A DNA stretch of 27,192 bases from JAWOHX01 sp046484975 (GTDB lineage: Bacteria; Bacillota; Clostridia; DUPQ01): NCBI GenBank assembly GCA_046484975.1, contig JAWOHX010000018.1, positions 1-27,192 of the forward strand. Reading direction: 5' to 3'. The notes under the pieces are model-generated. The model searched no databases and was not told where the DNA came from. It saw only the letters and a program-made list of their open reading frames with translations. Positions 1 through 7,416 of this stretch are shown here, in pieces. The stretch's first letter is position 1. The number at the start of each line of letters is the position of its first letter. The position numbers and the translations under genes were made by a program.

Positions 1-738
1 ATGAGCCTTGACCGGGGAAGCGCCTGTCTGGATTACCAGGTGGAATGCGAGTGGCTGGAGACGGGGAAAAAGAACGACCATGTCCCACAGCTGGATTTCC
101 ATGTGAAATGCGCATACCCGGTCGCATCCTACCGGTACGACATCCCCTTTGGCACCATCGACCGGGAGCCCGCATACATGAATGTGCCCGCACTGAACGC
201 CTGCATGGCACGGAATGGATCCAACCCCGTCCTCTCTCTGGTATCGGATGACAAATACGGATTCCGGGGGGACCAGGACGCCATCTCCCTGTCACTGCTT
301 CGGAGCTCCTATGACCCCGATCCCCATCCGGAGCTCGGGATGCATACCTTCCGCTTCTCCCTCCTTGCCTCTGGATCAGAGGACCCCAAGGCTTTCCTGG
401 ACGCCATCAGGGCATACCGTCATCCCCTGAACCACATCAGCGGCGGCTTCCACCCCGGGACCCTGCCGCTGCAGGACAGCTTCATGGAAGTGGACAATGC
501 CAATGCCATGATCACCTGTGTCAAACCCTCGGAAACCCTGGAAAACGGCATCCTGGTCCGGTTCATGGAAGTCAAGGGACAATCCGCGGTGCTGAGCCTG
601 CGGATCAAGGCGGAGGTGAAAACCGCGTATCTCACGGATGTCCATGAGGCCATCCTGGAGGAGCTGACGCCCCATGGGAAACAAGTGTCATTTGACACCC
701 GCCCCTACGGCCTGACGAACCTGCTCCTTTCGCTGTGA
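1..738 (+). CDS. GH38 alpha-mannosidase, C-terminal fragment
   Basis: This is the 3' part of a glycoside hydrolase family 38 alpha-mannosidase, which removes alpha-linked mannose from glycans or oligosaccharides. The visible 245 residues match the C-terminal beta-sandwich region. The best marker is the stretch near residues 82-105 (SDDKYGFRGD followed by SLLRSSYDPDP), equivalent to the 'KYG...LSLLRSP..PDP' signature of the family. The catalytic N-terminal domain with the nucleophile Asp and zinc ligands lies to the left of the window. Full-length family members are about 800-1000 residues, so the ATG at base 1 is almost certainly an internal Met. The gene ends with TGA inside a GTGA overlap with the next gene, which suggests translational coupling. 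Substrate linkage cannot be told from this piece. Confidence 0.85.
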   Translation: MSLDRGSACLDYQVECEWLETGKKNDHVPQLDFHVKCAYPVASYRYDIPFGTIDREPAYMNVPALNACMARNGSNPVLSLVSDDKYGFRGDQDAISLSLLRSSYDPDPHPELGMHTFRFSLLASGSEDPKAFLDAIRAYRHPLNHISGGFHPGTLPLQDSFMEVDNANAMITCVKPSETLENGILVRFMEVKGQSAVLSLRIKAEVKTAYLTDVHEAILEELTPHGKQVSFDTRPYGLTNLLLSL

Positions 739-1994
739 CGGCCATGACAGGCATTTTGCAAAAGGACCGGGACATCCTGCGCAGGCTGGGGGAAAAAATA
801 TACAGCATCGCCAACCATCCATCCATGGCGGAGACAAGAAAATCCTGGACGCTGATGAACGGCCTTCGCAGCAGACGGCCGATGGTGATGGTGGAGACCA
901 GCGGGATACTGGATGAAATTCTTCCCCTGGACACCATGGAATGCACCCATCCCTGGGCCAAACAGCAGGAACGGTCCCTGAGGGACAAAATCCTTCATTT
1001 CGAGTTCATCCGGGACGACTGGCCCGTGGAGCCCCGAATCACCTACGGCCATACAATTAGAAAGACGGGCTACGGCGTTGATGTGGTCAGGCACACCGGT
1101 GTCAGCGAATACGGCAAGGGCAGCTTCACCTGGGATCCCCAGGTCACGGACATCGACGAAGGTTTGGAAAAGCTGAGATTCAGGGAATACACCATCGACC
1201 GGGAGACATCCGCCCGGCACATCGAATCCCTCCACGCAGTGTTCGACGGCATCCTCCCCATAGAGCACCGGGGCTGGTACATGTGGACCCAGGGGCTCAC
1301 CATCAACCTGGTGGACCTCATCGGCATGGAAGGGCTGCTGTATGCCTTTTACGACCAGCCCGAGGCCTTGCACCGCATCATGGCTTTCATGCGGGACGAA
1401 CAGCTCAACACGCTGAAATGGCATGAGGATGCCGGCTTGTTGTTTCCCAACAACCAGGACGATTATGTTGGTTCCGGTGGTTTCGGTTACACCGACGAAC
1501 TTCCGAAAGAGGGCCATACAGAGGGAAGCCCGGCCACGGCCAGGGACATGTGGGGCCTGTCGGAATCCCAGGAGACAGTCAACATCTCACCCGCCATGTT
1601 CGATGAGTTCATATTTCCCTACCAGCTGCCTGTCATTTCCCGCTTCGGCCTGGTTTGCTATGGCTGCTGTGAGCCGGTGGAGAAGCGCTGGCATTCCATC
1701 CGTACCATTCCCAACCTGAGAAGGATATCCGTGTCTCCCTGGAGCGACCAAGCAACGATGGCGGAAAACCTGGGGAAAAGCTATGTCTTCAGCAGAAAAC
1801 CAAACCCAGCCATGATCAGCACCCAGGGCTGGGACGAGGAACTGATGGCAAAGGACATCCAGGAAACCCTTTTCCATGCAAAGGGCCTTCATGTGGAATT
1901 CATCATGAAGGATGTCCATACAATATTGCATGATGCAGGCAGGCTGAGGAGATGGGTGGAGATTGTCAGGGAACAGGTGGAGAAATTTGGCTGA
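735..1994 (+). CDS. URO-D/MetE-superfamily methyltransferase-like protein
   Basis: A 419-residue protein of the uroporphyrinogen decarboxylase/cobalamin-independent methionine synthase superfamily (TIM barrel). It is unlikely to be the haem enzyme HemE, because there are no haem genes here and the sequence belongs to the divergent group marked by a Cys-rich YGCCEPV motif near residues 310-316, followed by RIPNLRR, SVSPWSD and SRKPNPAMIS. In related methyltransferases Cys residues in this region bind zinc that activates a thiol acceptor; that this one does so is inference. The start is GTG at 735, which overlaps the mannosidase stop (GTGA). An ATG at 744 is an alternative. No Shine-Dalgarno sequence is visible before either, fitting translation by re-initiation. 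Coupling to a mannosidase suggests work on glycan-derived or O-methylated compounds, but the substrate is unknown. Confidence 0.8.
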   Translation: MTAMTGILQKDRDILRRLGEKIYSIANHPSMAETRKSWTLMNGLRSRRPMVMVETSGILDEILPLDTMECTHPWAKQQERSLRDKILHFEFIRDDWPVEPRITYGHTIRKTGYGVDVVRHTGVSEYGKGSFTWDPQVTDIDEGLEKLRFREYTIDRETSARHIESLHAVFDGILPIEHRGWYMWTQGLTINLVDLIGMEGLLYAFYDQPEALHRIMAFMRDEQLNTLKWHEDAGLLFPNNQDDYVGSGGFGYTDELPKEGHTEGSPATARDMWGLSESQETVNISPAMFDEFIFPYQLPVISRFGLVCYGCCEPVEKRWHSIRTIPNLRRISVSPWSDQATMAENLGKSYVFSRKPNPAMISTQGWDEELMAKDIQETLFHAKGLHVEFIMKDVHTILHDAGRLRRWVEIVREQVEKFG

Positions 1995-1999
1995 TTACC

Positions 2000-2551
2000 T
2001 TACCCGTTCAACAGTGGGCACCTGCACCGGGTGCAATCCGTTCCGTTGATGTCATTGATGCCTCCGCAAGCGATGCAGAAGATGCAGTCGTCTTTGGCCT
2101 TGTCATATTTCTCATAGACGGGGAAGCATTTGTGATGCCTGACCCGGTCCCCGATCTCGTAATAGTGGAAAAGAACGTCCTCTTGATAACGGTGCCGATA
2201 CACTTTCCCGTCGTCCCTTTTGACAGTCATGAGGTAAATGATGTGCAACAGGTCCTCATGGTCCCTGCCTTGTTTCCGGATGGTCTTCTTGTCGATGACC
2301 ACCCCGTCCCAGGTGGTGTCCCTGTCCCGCTTGCGGGCGATGCAATATGCGATGCCCAGGATGATTGCCCCGGCCCATATGCCGCACAACAGGGAGAACG
2401 GCCACATGACGGTTCTGCTCCATAATCCGCACAACGGAACAGCCACCACGGCTGCTGCCGCCAGGACCAGGCAGAACCCATAGGACCGTTTGTTTGGATA
2501 TTTCCTGTGTATCTCGAAAGCTGGATTGCTGATGTTATCCGAAAAACCCAC
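2000..2551 (-). CDS. Two-TM membrane protein with C-terminal Cys-rich zinc-ribbon-like tail
   Basis: Unrecognised protein of 183 residues. Two hydrophobic segments lie near residues 26-45 and 50-70, followed by a basic stretch (ARKRDRD), a soluble domain of about 90 residues, and a C-terminal Cys cluster (CIFCIACGG...CTRCRC) that looks like a zinc ribbon. The open frame extends to a TTG at 2569, but the GTG at 2551 is preferred because an AGGTGG sequence sits just upstream. The gene is convergent with the URO-D-like gene, with only 5 bases between stop codons. It follows the MOP transporter on the same strand, but a strong promoter in the 95-base gap suggests separate transcription. The cytoplasmic tail could bind nucleic acid or protein; no function can be assigned. 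Confidence 0.7.
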   Translation of the reverse strand: MGFSDNISNPAFEIHRKYPNKRSYGFCLVLAAAAVVAVPLCGLWSRTVMWPFSLLCGIWAGAIILGIAYCIARKRDRDTTWDGVVIDKKTIRKQGRDHEDLLHIIYLMTVKRDDGKVYRHRYQEDVLFHYYEIGDRVRHHKCFPVYEKYDKAKDDCIFCIACGGINDINGTDCTRCRCPLLNG

Positions 2552-2607
2552 CTGTCCACCTCGTTGCAACCAATCCCGGGATCGTTTTTATCCCGATATT
2601 ACCTTTT

Positions 2608-2636
2608 ATTCTAATGAACATCACAGTATTTGTCAA
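2608..2636 (-). promoter_or_regulatory. Sigma-A-type promoter of the zinc-ribbon membrane protein gene
   Basis: On the minus strand a perfect -35 TTGACA (2631-2636) is followed by 17 bases and a -10 TAGAAT (2608-2613, 5 of 6). Transcription would begin near 2600, about 50 bases before the GTG start. The leader contains a 6-base-pair inverted repeat (CGGGAT/ATCCCG, about 2578-2596) without a T-run, so it is not a terminator. Confidence 0.7.
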
Positions 2637-2664
2637 TATGTGGCAACAGAAAATGTCCAGTTTC

Positions 2665-4026
2665 TCAGGACAGTATGATCCGGTTCGCTTTCGCCACCAG
2701 AAATAGATAGGACAGTTCCCCGAAATCCCCCGCAAGGATGGCCAGGGCACCGATGATCGCCGGGTTTTCCAACCGAAGAAAGAGCATCAGCACCACGCTG
2801 ATGGTGAGAACGGTTGCATAGATGAATTTTCCCTTCCCCAGGAAGCGGGTGAGCCTTCTTTTCATGAGGATCCCCCAGAAATATTCCCTGGAGATGATCA
2901 GCACGGGGATGAAGACCATGATTTTGAGCACGTCCATGGCCTTTTCCCCAATCTCCTGGGTGACCCCGATGGTCCGGGTCATCAGCAGGTATCCCAGGTC
3001 TGTGAATGCGATTGCAGCCATGATCAGGGTCATGGATACAGTCAGGACAATGGCGAACCGCCTGACATCCCTGTTGTTGGCATTGTCCTCATAGCCGATG
3101 TAGTTCAAGGGGACCTGGTGGAACATCATGGCGGGGCTTAGGAAGATCATTCCCAGTCCCCATGCAACCGCGAAGGCGCTGATGGCGATCTCGGGACTTA
3201 CGGTCCGGCCCAGTCCGGCATTGATGATGGGCATGGCGACGGTATGGATGATTCCTGTCAGGGCAAGAGGGGCGTAAAACCGAAGGATGCACCGGTCCGT
3301 CAGTCGTGCGGGCTCTCCTTCGCTTTTTTCAAATTTCCTTTTCTCGATCTCCTTCCTGATGTTTCCGATGGCGATTTTCGCACCGAAAACCGACACCAGG
3401 GCCTCGACCAGCAGGGCCCCGAGGAACATCAGGCCAGCCAACACTGCCGGATTGATGGTTGTCAGCCTGGGAATGACCATCACCATGCCCAGGACAAAAA
3501 AGATCCGGATGATGGTGGCAGCGGAGATATATGGGGTTTTCTCGAATTTGATCAGAATGCCCTGCATGAAATTCCGCCATGTGGCGGCAATGGGAAAAAC
3601 GGCCAGCACCTTCAGGATGGTTACGGAGGCTTCGAGTGTCTCCCCTTCAATGCCCATCAACCGACTGAATATGAAACGGGACAAGCCGGAGAAAGCAGTG
3701 ACACTGAGGAGGAACACCACGATGGCAATGAGATAGATGGTGAATTTCCGCACCCGGTCATAGCTGTCCCGGTCCGTCACAAGCGCCGTGACCGTCTGGC
3801 GGACCATCATCTCCGGGCTGGTGATGAGGTGCATCAGGCTTTTTGTCACCGCAAAGGCGGAGATGTAGACCTCCGGGGAAGGCAGCCGTGCCAGGCCGGC
3901 GTTGAACAAGGAATGTGTCACGACGATGAGAAGGGAGGTCGCCGCCAGGGGAGCGAAAAATTTGAACTGCTGGAAAATGCTGATGCTGTTGTGCTGTCCC
4001 AGTATCCTGTTTTTGAATTTGTTCAT
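2665..4026 (-). CDS. MOP-superfamily (MATE/ANKH-like) membrane transporter
   Basis: A 453-residue polytopic membrane protein with about 12 hydrophobic segments, in the size range of MOP-superfamily flippases and exporters (MATE and progressive-ankylosis-like branches). The protein is an obvious internal duplication. Residues about 23-78 (FFAPLAATS...NAGLARLPSPEV...ISAFAV...SPEMMVRQ) match residues about 249-304 (FYAPLALTG...NAGLGRTVSPEI...ISAFAV...SPAMMFHQ), and similarity continues into each half (RKFTIYLI/RRFAIVLT, FMQGILIKF/YFWGILMKR). The gene lies 71 bases downstream of the response regulator on the same strand with no clear terminator between, so it may be the last gene of the NRPS operon. 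Exporting the NRPS product is a contextual guess. The SD before the ATG (GGGGGA, 7 bases away) is moderate. Confidence 0.75.
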   Translation of the reverse strand: MNKFKNRILGQHNSISIFQQFKFFAPLAATSLLIVVTHSLFNAGLARLPSPEVYISAFAVTKSLMHLITSPEMMVRQTVTALVTDRDSYDRVRKFTIYLIAIVVFLLSVTAFSGLSRFIFSRLMGIEGETLEASVTILKVLAVFPIAATWRNFMQGILIKFEKTPYISAATIIRIFFVLGMVMVIPRLTTINPAVLAGLMFLGALLVEALVSVFGAKIAIGNIRKEIEKRKFEKSEGEPARLTDRCILRFYAPLALTGIIHTVAMPIINAGLGRTVSPEIAISAFAVAWGLGMIFLSPAMMFHQVPLNYIGYEDNANNRDVRRFAIVLTVSMTLIMAAIAFTDLGYLLMTRTIGVTQEIGEKAMDVLKIMVFIPVLIISREYFWGILMKRRLTRFLGKGKFIYATVLTISVVLMLFLRLENPAIIGALAILAGDFGELSYLFLVAKANRIILS

Positions 4027-4097
4027 TCAGGTATCCCCCGGTTTCATTTATCCATGGTACCTCAAAAGAGGGGGGGATGCAAGTGGGCTTTGGAGGT

Positions 4098-5570
4098 TTA
4101 TGCAAAGACATCGCCGGAATCGATGATGCCTATGAGTGCATGGACGATTCCGGTGTCGAACTGTGTCCCGGCTCCCTGCAGCAGCTGCTCTTTCGCATCC
4201 TCGATGTTCAGCCTGGACCGGTACATCCTGTCAGACATCATGGCGTCGAAGGCATCAGCAACAGCGATGACCCGGGAGAGAAAAGGAATGTTGTTCCCTT
4301 TCAGCCCGGAGGGATATCCGCTTCCGTCCAATCTTTCATGATGGTACCTTACAAAAGGGACGATGTCCTGAAACATGGAGACTGCGGAAAGGATGTTTGC
4401 TCCCTTGATGGGATGCTTCTTGATCTCCTCATACTCGTCCCTGCTGAGTTTTTCCTTTTTCAGGAGAATGTCATCCGTGGTCCCGATTTTCCCGATGTCA
4501 TGGAAAAACCCGCTGATTTCCAGCTTCTCGATGTCCTCGGCAGGCAGGTTCAGCTCTTTCCCGATTTTGACGCAATATTTGGAGACCCTGTCCGAGTGGC
4601 CTTTGGTATAGGTGTCCTTGGCATCCACCACCAGCCTCAGCGCTTCGATGGTATCCAGGTAGCGGGTCTTCAGATTGTCGTAGGTCTTTTTCAATTCCTC
4701 ATTCTTCACGTTGACCAGGGAATGTAAGAATGCGTTGTTCAGGGAGGAGGATGCCTGGCTGGCATAGATCTGCAAAAGCTTGAGGCCTTCTTCCGAGGTC
4801 TCACACTCCGCAAAGATGACGCCGATGGATTGGAACCTCTCGCTCATCAAGGGAAGGATGATGGCCTTTTGAAGGCGGACCTCCTTGCAGGACTCCCGGG
4901 CATGCCCGATGGAATCCATGATGTCAGCGCTCAGCATGGTGATGAATTGGTCGATGTCAGTCTGGTATTTTCCGATGCCCATGAAGATGCTTTTATTGTC
5001 CTCATCCGTCAGGTTGTCCACCAGGATGAAGGCGTTCTTGCTGTTGACCAGGGGAAGGATCTCCCGGAGGATGTCTTCCAGGATGTTGGTAATGGGCTGA
5101 AGCTGGTAGATCCTCGGTATTGACTGGATGATTTTGTTCAGTCCGTCCCTGAACTTCTTGATGGTGTTCATCTGGGATACGGATTTGATTCCCGATTCCA
5201 CCAGTAACAGGATCTGGTCGAAGCGATCGCTTTTTTCGCAATATCCCTGGATGTCCAGCTTCTTGATGGTCTCCAGGGGCGGTGCCAGGTCCTTGTGGCC
5301 GGTCAGAAGAAGAATGTAGAGCTCATCGTTGAACTCCCGGATCCGTTCCACCACCTCATCACCGTGGATTGGACTCATCAGGTAATCCAGAATCAAGAGG
5401 TCGTAATGGTTTTGTTTCACTTCCTCGATGGCTTCCAGGGGGTCCATGTAACCGACGCAGTCATAACCGCTCTGGTTGAGAATCACTGTCAGGGTGTCGA
5501 TGATGCCCTCGTCGTCGTCCAGCACCATGATCTTGAACCCCTGGCTGCCCTTCATTGTTTTCTTTCTCAC
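4098..5570 (-). CDS. Response regulator: REC-GAF-HD-GYP, predicted c-di-GMP phosphodiesterase
   Basis: A 490-residue cytoplasmic regulator. REC domain: residues about 12-130, with the acidic pocket VLDDDEG (17-22), likely phospho-acceptor Asp62 in ILDYLM, and the conserved LTG and Lys (YCEKSD). A GAF-like domain follows (about 165-300), then a short helical linker, then an HD-GYP domain (about 315-480) with HDIGKIG (about 353-359), KHPIKG, HHERLDGSGYP (about 407-418) and VADAFDAM. HD-GYP domains hydrolyse c-di-GMP, and all the usual motifs are present, so it should be active. The start is GTG at 5570, overlapping the kinase stop (GTGA), with AGGA 6 bases upstream. An ATG at 5555 is a weaker alternative. 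It is translationally coupled to the kinase and so is almost certainly its partner. Confidence 0.92.
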   Translation of the reverse strand: MRKKTMKGSQGFKIMVLDDDEGIIDTLTVILNQSGYDCVGYMDPLEAIEEVKQNHYDLLILDYLMSPIHGDEVVERIREFNDELYILLLTGHKDLAPPLETIKKLDIQGYCEKSDRFDQILLLVESGIKSVSQMNTIKKFRDGLNKIIQSIPRIYQLQPITNILEDILREILPLVNSKNAFILVDNLTDEDNKSIFMGIGKYQTDIDQFITMLSADIMDSIGHARESCKEVRLQKAIILPLMSERFQSIGVIFAECETSEEGLKLLQIYASQASSSLNNAFLHSLVNVKNEELKKTYDNLKTRYLDTIEALRLVVDAKDTYTKGHSDRVSKYCVKIGKELNLPAEDIEKLEISGFFHDIGKIGTTDDILLKKEKLSRDEYEEIKKHPIKGANILSAVSMFQDIVPFVRYHHERLDGSGYPSGLKGNNIPFLSRVIAVADAFDAMMSDRMYRSRLNIEDAKEQLLQGAGTQFDTGIVHALIGIIDSGDVFA

Positions 5571-7405
5571 TTTTTGTCCTCCGTGCGGATTGTTTTTTCA
5601 GTTTTAACATATGGTATGGAGATATAGAAGGTGCTCCCCTTATTGAGCTTGGATTCAAACCAGATGTCCCCGTTGAACCGTCCCTTGATGGTGGAGTAGG
5701 ACATGTAAAGGCCCAGCCCGGTTCCGAATTTCCCCTTGGTGGTCAGCATCTCCTTGAACAATTTTTTCTGTACCTGTTCGGAGATGCCAGAGCCATAATC
5801 CCGGAAAGCAAACTCGATGTTCCCGTTCTTCTCCACGATGTTCAGGTCGATTTCCCCGCTCTTCTCCCCATAGGAATGGATGGCGTTGACGATGATGTTG
5901 TCGAAAATCTGTACCAGGTTGTTGGCTTCCCCTTTGAACTCTGTGAGCATGCTGACACTGGAATTGATGTTGATTTTACAATGATAGCGCTTCAGTTCGT
6001 GCCGCATCAGGATGTCCACCCTTTTCAGCAGTTCCCCAAGGGTGAAGTTGTTGGTGGTGGAATCACTCAGATATACGGCCTGGCCTTTGACCGCGGAGAT
6101 GATATCAGACATGTATCCACAGTATGGCTTGATCTTCTCAATCCAAACCTTAATCTCCTTGGCAATCTCCCTGTGGTCCTCCGGCTTCACCCGCTCATCC
6201 CCGATGGAATCCTCATATTCCGTCGCCAGTTCCCGGATGGCTTCCAGTCCGCCGGAAATGGACATGATGGGGGTCTTCAGGTTGTGGGCAATGCCTCCGA
6301 TGAGCTGGCCCAGCGAGGCCAGCCTCTCCTGTTCCATCAGGATGGCATGGTTTCTCTGGATGGTGGCAAGGTCCTTCTTGCTCTGGGTGATGTCCTTGAG
6401 AAGGATGATGGTTCCAAGGAAGGTATCGTTGGATATGATGGGGGTGATTTCCACCATGAAGTATTTGTCGAAATTCTCTGTTTTGATCTGTTTTTCAAAG
6501 GAGACTACTTCCCTCTTCTCCCTGGCTTTGTTGATGACTGCCACCAGGCCATCGATTTTGATGTTCACGCTCTTGTTGGAATCCAGAATCTCCATGATGT
6601 TCTTTTTCCGGCTGATGGCGAACAGCGGCTTGAAATTGACCACGAAGGTGTTGTTGTAATCGATGATCCTCAGGTCCTCATTGATGACGAGGAAGCAGTC
6701 GGAGATATTGTCCACAATCGTCTGCAGTGCGATGGGTATCACATTCAGGAAGCTGAACTTGATGATGGCGAGCATAAAGAAAATGCTGGAGAAGGAAAAG
6801 CCAATGACTGTGGCATAGGTGGGAAGGACCACCAGGTTCAACGTGAACAGTACATTGATAAACAGAGGGATGATAATACCCAAGGCTATCAAAGCGGATT
6901 GCATGGTGAAGAACCCGGAATTCTTGATGGAACTGTGCAGCAGGAAGAACAGGCCGGTCAGGATGCAGACATAGGAATAGGCGCTGTGCACGATGAAATA
7001 CCTGCCGTACACTGTCCCCACGTTATACAGCGAGAACTCTCTGAAAAACAGGTTGTGGTGGGGATTTGTCAGCAGGATGATGCAGGATATCACGGGAATG
7101 ACCAGCAAAAGCATATATTTCCAGGTGAATTTCACCTTCGTCCGCTTATAGATGATGCCGGTGAAAAGCAGGGATATGGGAACAAAAATCAAACCGATGA
7201 ACCACATGTTGACAAAGTCCATGTTTATTTCATCATGGGCGCGCATGTAATAAATGGCAAAGATGTTGCCGAAACTCCAGATCAAGGTCAGCCCGATGTT
7301 GAACAAAAAGGCATGATGAATCTGCTTTTTGCTTTTCATGACCAGGATGTAGACGAACATGAACAACAATAAGGCCGTGGATAAGTGGAGCAGGTTGAAC
7401 CCCAT
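5567..7405 (-). CDS. Sensor histidine kinase with N-terminal 7TM domain and PAS
   Basis: A 612-residue membrane sensor kinase. Residues about 1-222 contain seven hydrophobic helices in the arrangement of the HisKA_7TM-type N-terminal domain. A PAS domain follows (about 225-345), then the phospho-acceptor helix with GGIAHNLKTP (His near 372), then an HATPase domain with N-box (NNLVQIFDNIIVNAI, about 493-508), DYGSGI and GTGLGLYMS (about 558-567). It should autophosphorylate and pass phosphate to the REC-HD-GYP protein, whose start overlaps its stop. The ATG lies 11 bases after the NRPS stop. The only strong Shine-Dalgarno sequence (AAGGAGG) is inside the last NRPS codons, about 15 bases from this ATG, which implies translational coupling or a slightly upstream non-standard start. 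The ligand is unknown; the neighbouring NRPS product is the obvious candidate. Confidence 0.92.
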   Translation of the reverse strand: MGFNLLHLSTALLLFMFVYILVMKSKKQIHHAFLFNIGLTLIWSFGNIFAIYYMRAHDEINMDFVNMWFIGLIFVPISLLFTGIIYKRTKVKFTWKYMLLLVIPVISCIILLTNPHHNLFFREFSLYNVGTVYGRYFIVHSAYSYVCILTGLFFLLHSSIKNSGFFTMQSALIALGIIIPLFINVLFTLNLVVLPTYATVIGFSFSSIFFMLAIIKFSFLNVIPIALQTIVDNISDCFLVINEDLRIIDYNNTFVVNFKPLFAISRKKNIMEILDSNKSVNIKIDGLVAVINKAREKREVVSFEKQIKTENFDKYFMVEITPIISNDTFLGTIILLKDITQSKKDLATIQRNHAILMEQERLASLGQLIGGIAHNLKTPIMSISGGLEAIRELATEYEDSIGDERVKPEDHREIAKEIKVWIEKIKPYCGYMSDIISAVKGQAVYLSDSTTNNFTLGELLKRVDILMRHELKRYHCKININSSVSMLTEFKGEANNLVQIFDNIIVNAIHSYGEKSGEIDLNIVEKNGNIEFAFRDYGSGISEQVQKKLFKEMLTTKGKFGTGLGLYMSYSTIKGRFNGDIWFESKLNKGSTFYISIPYVKTEKTIRTEDKK

Positions 7406-7416
7406 GTCCTGGATGG

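Noticed and set aside
4027..4097. Possible promoter (TTGCAT, 17 bases, TACCAT) between the regulator and the MOP transporter
   Set aside because: Both elements are poor (3 and 4 of 6), so it was not called; the transporter could still have its own promoter.
5555..7372. Long open frame of 605 codons on the plus strand opposite the histidine kinase
   Set aside because: The kinase frame on the minus strand has clear domains and motifs; the plus-strand frame is His/Asp/Gly-rich without any domain and follows from codon bias in the antisense frame. The same holds for 9223-10419, 3244-4341, 7861-8799, 705-1517 and 21181-22329.
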